Part shown: piece by piece, positions 53,984-58,538 of the stretch
How positions within the stretch are numbered: position 1 is the first letter of the stretch
Layout of the letters: every line of letters begins with the position of its first letter
Origin: CAZWCX01 sp964632945
GTDB taxonomy: Bacteria > Planctomycetota > MHYJ01 > WSZJ01 > CAZWCX01
Direction of reading: 5' to 3'
NCBI GenBank assembly: GCA_964632945.1
Contig: CAZWCX010000036.1
Span: 1 to 58,538 of the forward strand
Length of the DNA stretch: 58,538 bases
Program-made: the position numbers and the translations under genes
Notes under the pieces: model-generated
The model's database searches: none
Told to the model about the DNA's origin: nothing
The model's input: the letters and a program-made list of their open reading frames with translations, nothing else

Positions 53984-54180
53984 CTACGGCCCGCGGGGCT
54001 GGGCCGGGATGGCGTGATAACGCGCCACGATCCTCTGCCCATCCGGGCCCGCCAGGTAGTTCGCGAAATCGCGAACCACGTCGGGAGCGCTCTCCAGAGT
54101 CGCCACGTTGAGCCGGACGGACACTTCCCGAGAGTCCGTCTCCCCCTTCTGGCGAACGAAGGCCCGATCCGGGTCTTGAT
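53984..54180 (-). pseudogene. C-terminal fragment of a periplasmic solute-binding (ModA-like) protein
   Basis: A minus-strand frame from about 54180 to the TAG at 53984-53986 reads RAFVRQKGETDSREVSVRLN and then LESAPDVVRDFANYLAGPDGQRIVARY. The 'DxxxxFxxYLxxPxGQxIxxRY' ending is typical of molybdate/sulfate-type binding proteins. There is no start codon, and homology ends abruptly where the DUF2892 fragment begins on the other strand. Resemblance is short, so the family name is tentative. Confidence 0.5.
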
Positions 54181-54189
54181 CCTCATCCC

Positions 54190-54480
54190 GCCGGGGATCC
54201 CTGGACGCTCGAGCGCCAGGTCCGCTTGACCGCCGGGCTGATCATTCTGGTTGCGGCCCTGCTCGCCCGTATCGTGCACGGCGAGATCGTCTGGCTATGC
54301 GCGCTGATGGGCGCGGGGCTCGCCTTCGCGGCCCTGACGAGCAGTTGCGCGATGGCGATGGTGCTCGCACGCATGCCTTGGAATCAGGCGCCCGCTGCGC
54401 CCCCGACGCAGACACCGACCCCCGTGGCCGGCCGGGAACCGGGCCGCCGTCCGGCCGGTCTCCGGTCGGATGGCGTCTGA
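54190..54480 (+). pseudogene. DUF2892 (YgaP/rhodanese-tail-like) fragment
   Basis: The plus frame reads WTLERQVRLTAGLIILVAAL, then GAGLAFAALTSSCAMAMVLARMPWN, which closely follows the DUF2892 two-helix domain often joined to a rhodanese domain. The part before Trp has no start codon and no rhodanese homology. It abuts the solute-binding fragment on its left. The C-terminal 25 residues before TGA at 54478-54480 are Pro/Arg-rich junk near the intron fragment. Confidence 0.6.
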
Positions 54481-54534
54481 TGCGGGATCTGGGCATCTCG
54501 GCCTTGCGGAGCTTCTCCTGGAGCTTGCGATCGG

Positions 54535-54843
54535 GTGGCTCGACGGATGGAACGTCGGTTCGTACAGCGGTTCGAGCACCAGCCGCACGGCCTCCTGCAC
54601 CATCCGATCCACCACGTTGGGAATGCCGAGGCCCCTCTGGCCGCCCCCGCTCTTGGGAATCCACACGCGCCGGATGTCTCCGGGACGGTAGCGTTCCGCC
54701 AGCAGGGACGGTCCGAGTTGGGCCAGCACACGCGACAGATGCTCCCGCACCTCCTCGATCGTCTGCCGGTCCGGACCGGGCGCTCCGCGATTCGCCGCGA
54801 CGTAGGAAAACGCAACCTCCAATCGCTCGACCACCTGTTCCAT
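54535..54843 (-). pseudogene. Truncated group II intron reverse transcriptase
   Basis: From the ATG at 54843 the sequence reads as RT regions 0-2: NRGAPGPDRQTIEEV, ERYRPGDIRRVWIPKSGGG, LGIPNVVDRMVQEAVRLVLEPLYEPTFHPSSH. Homology stops after PSSH, where GFRPGRS would be expected. The frame may open further upstream (to a TTG at 54981). No catalytic YADD region is present, so the enzyme is inactive. Confidence 0.75.
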
Positions 54844-55563
54844 TCGCGCGGGACCCGGAATGCTCCGCTTGCCGGCCGCCTTCGGCACCTTCGACGCCGT
54901 GGAGACGGATCGGTCCGAATCCACCGCGCCTTCGGGCTTGCGGACGGGCCGCTTGCGTTCGGCTGTCGCGAACGGCAGCAAGAGCTGCGGGTGGCAAGCC
55001 GCGAGAACGGCCCTGTGGGCCGTTCGGAAGCGGCGCGACAGAGGAGGACTTCCTCGACCGGGACCGCCTTCCCTCCCCCGGGGCTCTCGGCGCCACGGGT
55101 TACGCCCGGCTTTCGCCGGGCTGGTGGTACTTCGCGGTCCTCTGACTTCTGCTGGATCATCGGCTTTCGTCTTTTGGGTCCTACGGCCTACCGCTTACGC
55201 GGAACCCAACAGATCTCGCTGGGTAAGGACACTCGATTTCGTGACCATCCCGTCGCCCGTACGCCCATGGCACCGACGGATACCGGGCTTCCTCGCTGTG
55301 GGCCGACTCACCCGCCATGGACGCCTCACGGCGCTTCACTCCATTCGGAACGGTCACGCACCTACGGCTTCTACCGGACATCCCCTCGCGGGCCGCTTGG
55401 CGGCGCTCCCGCGCTGCCGCGCAGACTCCGGCGTTTCGGAGCAACGCCCTTGCCTCCTCGGTGTCGGGTTCCCTCCGTCAGGGTCCCGGGGTAGGATTCG
55501 CACACGTCCAGGACGCACGTCTGCAGGTCATGTGCTCACCTCTCGAGTGACCATGCCAGTCAC
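54535..55563 (-). mobile_element. Group II intron, 5' fragment
   Basis: Read on the minus strand, the intron seems to begin GTGACTGG at 55563, right after a hairpin, and runs through structured GC-rich domain I-III sequence. It contains the block GCAGAAGTCAGAGGACCGCG near 55150, typical of bacterial introns before the reverse transcriptase ORF. The ORF's N-terminal part (MEQVVERLEVAFSYVAANRGAPGPDR... RRVWIPKSGGGQRGLGIPNV) follows and ends at 54535 within RT domain 2. The rest of the protein, and intron domains V and VI, are absent. It is a dead fragment. Confidence 0.75.
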
Positions 55564-55565
55564 AA

Positions 55566-55603
55566 CCACCGTGGGGCGCGGGCGCGCCCCCGCCCCACGG
55601 TGG
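55566..55603. terminator. Strong hairpin bordering the group II intron fragment
   Basis: Perfect 13-bp arms (CCACCGTGGGGCG and CGCCCCACGGTGG) surround a GC-rich centre that is itself palindromic. On the minus strand the intron begins two bases beyond it. Group IIC introns typically insert just after such terminator-like stems. Confidence 0.6.
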
Positions 55604-55604
55604 G

Positions 55605-55775
55605 GTGCTGGTCCCACGGGTTTCCTACAATGAGCGGTTTCCTGATTCCTATTGGTGTTCCGACCTCCTGGGGATCGACCTGATCGAGGCGATGCGCGCG
55701 ACGCTGGAACGGAACCGGCGCAATTACCCGGTCAAACGGTCGCGCGGACGGGCGGATCGGCCGCGCCGCGGCTAG
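55605..55775 (+). pseudogene. C-terminal gene fragment of unknown identity
   Basis: A plus-strand frame from the hairpin to the TAG at 55773-55775 reads VLVPRVSYNERFPDSYWCSD, then LIEAMRATLERNRRNYPVK and a basic end. It looks like real protein (aromatic and acidic residues evenly placed) but has no proper upstream gene, and I do not recognise the family. The stop is part of the CTAG at the left end of the 240-bp element. Confidence 0.4.
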
Positions 55776-56011
55776 GCCCGGGTTATTCATGAAACGACGC
55801 CCCCATGGCCCACAACTGAAGCATCCCATGGGTTCGGCGCTCTGCCTGGGTGCCCACCGGATCGCCGGAGCGTTGTGGGCGAGGACGCCGGCACGAGCGC
55901 GAGGCGCAACGACGACGCGATGCCCGAGTGCATCGCGGAGGAGGAGCAACGAAGCGATCGGGTCGGCGGACCGGCCACAACGCCGTCGGCTTCATGAAAC
56001 GTTCGGGCTAG
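55772..56011. mobile_element. 240-bp MITE-like element with CTAG ends and inverted terminal repeats
   Basis: The element runs from CTAG (55772-55775) to CTAG (56008-56011), a likely 4-bp target duplication. Its ends are imperfect inverted repeats: GCCCGGGTTATTCATGAA at the left, and CCCGAACGTTTCATGAA when the right end is reverse-complemented. Its right half holds a core related to repeats A and B, with an 8-bp stem CGCGATGC/GCATCGCG followed by GGAGGAGGAGCAACGAAGC. There is no transposase. The ends recall those of IS1380-like elements; this is from memory and needs a search. Confidence 0.65.
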
Positions 56012-56225
56012 GATCCGTAGGAGGATTCCGAACCGGGGCGGGTCGGGAAGCGCGATCGAACGCGGGAGGGACGTGCAGGAGGTACGACCGTTCGCGCCCG
56101 TCCACCGTCAGGGAGCGGCGCACGGTGTTCGGCCCCGGTCGGTGGACCAGGGCCCGACACGCCGCTGCGGTCGTCAAGGCGGCGAACAACACCCCGGCGA
56201 AAATCCAGATTCGGCGACGCGTCAT
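55992..56225 (-). pseudogene. Truncated esterase/PHB-depolymerase-like lipoprotein
   Basis: The ATG at 56225 has AAAGGAGG upstream. The product begins with a signal (IWIFAGVLFAALTTAAACRALV), then VRRSLTVDGRERSYLLHVPPAFD, the N-terminal strand of the poly(3-hydroxybutyrate) depolymerase/feruloyl esterase family. Homology ends near 56035, and the frame stops inside the 240-bp element. The catalytic domain is missing on the far side, so more than a simple insertion occurred. Confidence 0.65.
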
Positions 56226-56437
56226 CGGGCGGTCCTCCTTTGGGCGACGCCGGGTCTCCTGTGGCGCCCCTGTCCCGATGTACCGGTCCGCGGGCGCACC
56301 GGTTTCAACGGCTTCGCCGGGATCGAACCGCCTGGGACCGCGTTCCCTCTGGACCTGCCCCGCCCGGCATGATAGGTCAGAAGGATCCGGGCGGCCGGCC
56401 CCCTGCGCCGCGCCCGGACGCCGGAGGAGAGCGCCCC

Positions 56438-56782
56438 ATGTCCGAGGACGCCCGCTGCGAACTGTGCGGTCGCGAGGTCGACCGGCGCACGAAGCACCAC
56501 CTGATCCCGCGCACCCGCCATCCCAACAAGAAGAACCGGAAGACCTTCACCCGCGAAGAAGTGCGGAACCGGGTCGCCTGGCTTTGCCGCCCGTGCCACA
56601 GCCACGTGCATGCGACCCTGACGGAAAAGGAACTCGAGCGCCGGTTCAACACCCTCGAGGCCCTCGCGTCCCACCCCGCGATCGTCCGCTTCGTCCTCTG
56701 GATCCGCGACAAGCCGGCTTCGCTGCGGATCCGGACGCGCCGCGCGCGCGGAAGGGGAGAAGCGCCGGCCCCGGAGCCGTGA
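56438..56782 (+). CDS. HNH endonuclease-family protein
   Basis: The 114-residue protein starts at an ATG after GGAGGAGAG. The N-terminus CELCGREVDRRTKHHLIPRT supplies a CxxC zinc pair and the His-His-Leu-Ile-Pro core. LCRPCHSHVHATLTEKELERRFNT supplies the second CxxC and the final His residues. Together they form the zinc-stabilised HNH nuclease fold. The C-terminal helix HPAIVRFVLWIRDKP is typical of small free-standing HNH proteins. It may cut DNA non-specifically or act in repair or mobility. It looks intact amid decayed neighbours. Confidence 0.85.
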   Translation: MSEDARCELCGREVDRRTKHHLIPRTRHPNKKNRKTFTREEVRNRVAWLCRPCHSHVHATLTEKELERRFNTLEALASHPAIVRFVLWIRDKPASLRIRTRRARGRGEAPAPEP

Positions 56783-56929
56783 GGGTCCCGCCTCCGGAAG
56801 CCCGCCGGCAAGGGAAACCCGTGGCGATCCCGTTCGGGTTCCCCGGACCGCGGATCCGTCGCCGTCGCTCTTGCGAGCGGCCGCGGCTCCGAGGACTTCC
56901 GCTGCATGGACGCCGTCGGCTCCTGCCGC

Positions 56930-57520
56930 TCACGCGCGCGGCTGCTGCCCCCGTTTCCGATACGGGATCGTGACGTCGAACCAAAGGACCTCGCCGTCGT
57001 CGCAGGGGAATCGATCGAGCACGACCGAGCCCCGGTCGATCGTCTCCACTTCGCCGCCGAGCGTCTTGCCCAGCGACTCCAAGACGTCGTAGGCGTCGTC
57101 CACCCGGCTCACGAGTCGCGGCGAACGCTCCGTCCCCTCCCCGGTGGCGAGAATGAGGTCGAGACAGAGCCGCCCCAACTCCTCTTCCATCTCCGCGGTT
57201 TCGGAGTCGTCGAGGCGGTCGAACACCTCGGCGGCGAGGAAGTGCGCCCGCGGGCTCAACAGAACATTCGACCGCATCGTCCTCGCCAGCAATTCCCCGG
57301 CCTTCTTCGGGTCGTTCCGATCCACCAGCACGGCGATCGCCTCGAGATCGCGCGCGTACGGATCGTAGCCCTCGAGTCGGGACATCTGACGGAGAATGGA
57401 GCGGTACCGTCCGGCGGACGCGTCCTCGGACAGGTAGCCGAAGATCTCATCCACGCTCGCCTGCGCAAAGTCGGGAGCGGCGGGATGCCCTGTTTCGCCC
57501 GATTCGTGTGGCGTGGCCAT
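56930..57520 (-). CDS. DUF4919-like cytoplasmic protein
   Basis: The 196-residue product starts at an ATG after GGAGGAA. The N-terminal half is helical (VDEIFGYLSEDASAGRYRSILRQMSRL). The C-terminal part has LILATGEGTERSPRLVSRVDDAYDVLESLGKTLGGE and a final strand GEVLWFDVTIPY, the pattern of DUF4919 (TGDGKSPENAF...VxDEYxVLxxLG). The family function is unknown. It converges with the HNH gene. Confidence 0.75.
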   Translation of the reverse strand: MATPHESGETGHPAAPDFAQASVDEIFGYLSEDASAGRYRSILRQMSRLEGYDPYARDLEAIAVLVDRNDPKKAGELLARTMRSNVLLSPRAHFLAAEVFDRLDDSETAEMEEELGRLCLDLILATGEGTERSPRLVSRVDDAYDVLESLGKTLGGEVETIDRGSVVLDRFPCDDGEVLWFDVTIPYRKRGQQPRA

Positions 57521-58159
57521 GGTCGATTCCTCCGTCCGTACGGCGGCCCCTGCCGGCGACGGCGAGACCCCGTGTGGGAGGCGCCGCGATGAGCAGATTC
57601 TTCTTCGTGCCGAAAGTCGGACCGAAACGAATATGGGGCCATCCCGTTCGACCCGACTCGAGCTGCGATCTTACCGCCCAACGAGGGTCCTCGCGAAGAG
57701 CGGCGGATCGGGTCGATCCACACCCGGTGCGCCCAGCTCCCGACCCGTCGATTTCCCATCGACTCTCGTCGCGCTCGGGGAACCGTGGAGCCGCGGCGGC
57801 TTTGCTCGACCCTGGGGCGGCATCGCGAGGTCTGGACGGGAGCGCGTCTGCCCTCAACGGATCTCCGCCCGGGCGCCGGAGCGGCAGACTCGGCAATCCG
57901 GACGCTCATGATCCCCGGTTTCCACCCCGATTCGAACGACCCCAGCCGACGGGCGCCGACGACAGGACGCCTTCGCGATCCGCACGATCCAAGCGCCCCC
58001 TCCCCGGACTCGCTCGGCCCGGATCTCCTTTCGACGCGCCCGTATGCGAGCCGTGGAGTCGCAGACGCCCGAATTCGGTCTCCCCCTCGCGCAGGGGTCC
58101 GCCGGATTCGCATTTTCGCCAGAACCCCCGTGCGCATGGTGTGTTGCCATCGGTCGCGT
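57521..58159. other. Region without a recognisable gene
   Basis: About 640 bp hold only short Arg/Pro/Ser-rich frames on both strands, typical of non-coding GC-rich DNA. I see no repeat, RNA or promoter that I can support. Confidence 0.4.
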
Positions 58160-58333
58160 CTATGGGTCGTGCATCCCTCTACGCAGCCGCTCAAGCGCAA
58201 CCGCCCCCCCCATTGCACTTACGTCATTAAGATCCATACGCTTAGTCTCTCTTGACGAGTTATCCAGTCGTTCGTATAAGGCATTTTCGGAAGCGGCGTC
58301 ACGCAATCCCTCAAGGAGCAGTGTCGGCCTCAC
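58160..58333 (-). CDS. Small ORF with atypical AT-rich codons
   Basis: A minus-strand ORF of 57 residues starts at a GTG (58333) with AAGGA 7 nt upstream and reads RPTLLLEGLRDAASENALYE through ETKRMDLNDVSAMGGAVALE to a TAG. The codons (TTA, AAT, GTA, AGT, TCA, AGA) are unlike neighbouring genes, and local GC falls sharply at 58200-58300. It may be foreign DNA or a fragment. No family is recognised. Confidence 0.4.
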   Translation of the reverse strand: MRPTLLLEGLRDAASENALYERLDNSSRETKRMDLNDVSAMGGAVALERLRRGMHDP

Positions 58334-58538
58334 GGTTCCGTCCTTTCCGATTCGCCCGATCCGATTCGGGACCACGGGGTCTGGAGCGCGGCGCCGGAAC
58401 CACAGAGGGATGCGCGGGATTCGGCCCGGTCCCGCTCGACGCGACCGGACCTGAGAACATGCGAGCGGGTTCAGGAGATGCCTTCGAGGCCATCCCGGGA
58501 GGGTGTGTCATGCTGCACCGGTCGTCCGGCCCCGGTTG

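Noticed and set aside
55772..56782. IscB-type or HEARO RNA system, because a structured repeat lies before an HNH gene
   Set aside because: The HNH protein has 114 residues with no RuvC or bridge-helix part, and the repeat has copies far from any nuclease. They are probably unrelated neighbours.
1..58538. CRISPR array or phage module
   Set aside because: No regularly spaced short direct repeats and no cas, integrase, terminase or capsid-like genes were seen.

Overview
The window is a high-GC, Gram-negative-type bacterial chromosome piece. Outer-membrane and lipid A genes (bamA, skp-like, lpxD, a fused lpxC-fabZ, lpxA), two Ser/Thr kinases with large extra domains, an archaeal-type fructose-1,6-bisphosphate aldolase/phosphatase and very GC-biased codons fit a Planctomycetota-like lineage. 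That placement is inferred from gene content only. Both ends cut into sequence, and 100 Ns at 43225-43324 mark an assembly gap.

Layout. 1-9.5 kb: a left-truncated ankyrin/pentapeptide-repeat protein, a PEP mutase/isocitrate lyase-family enzyme, a membrane protein, a TPR protein, a C69-type peptidase, a solitary pseudopilin and hutI. 9.5-12.6 kb: an exopolysaccharide export pair (Wza-like lipoprotein and BY-kinase) whose genes overlap out of frame. 12.7-17.3 kb: a 22-residue Lys-rich peptide gene with its own promoter, Shine-Dalgarno (SD) site and terminator, then ssb-rpsR-rplI-dnaB and FBP aldolase/phosphatase. 17.7-24.4 kb: the outer-membrane assembly and lipid A run. 24.5-32.5 kb: a kinase-TPR protein, a methyltransferase-glycosyltransferase fusion and a MacB-like ABC transporter. 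32.6-35.6 kb: a three-gene proton-translocating transhydrogenase operon. 35.7-44.8 kb: tRNA-Leu(CAA), several proteins of unknown function, a WD40 protein, smpB with a DUF362 protein and a cyclase-repeat protein, a copper-site lipoprotein broken by the gap, and an SDR. 44.9-53.6 kb: a minus-strand series with a kinase fused to a HlyD-like adaptor domain, a gene split by an in-frame TGA, an LTxxQ protein, a DUF3592 protein and two tandem STN-like paralogues.

53.7-58.5 kb is debris: a C-terminal solute-binding-protein fragment, a DUF2892 fragment, a 5' piece of a group II intron just beyond a strong hairpin, a truncated esterase, and a 240-bp element with inverted terminal repeats. An intact HNH endonuclease and a DUF4919-like protein survive among them. 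A small ORF with unusually AT-rich codons lies near the right end.

Two related repeats of about 175 bp (32482-32656 and 42895-43070) and the 240-bp element share a hairpin core whose paired bases change together. All three start at a CTAG that overlaps a gene's TAG stop codon. They look like small non-autonomous mobile elements or a structured repeat family. The strongest novelty candidates are the kinase-HlyD fusion, the 22-residue peptide gene, the TGA-split gene and this repeat family.
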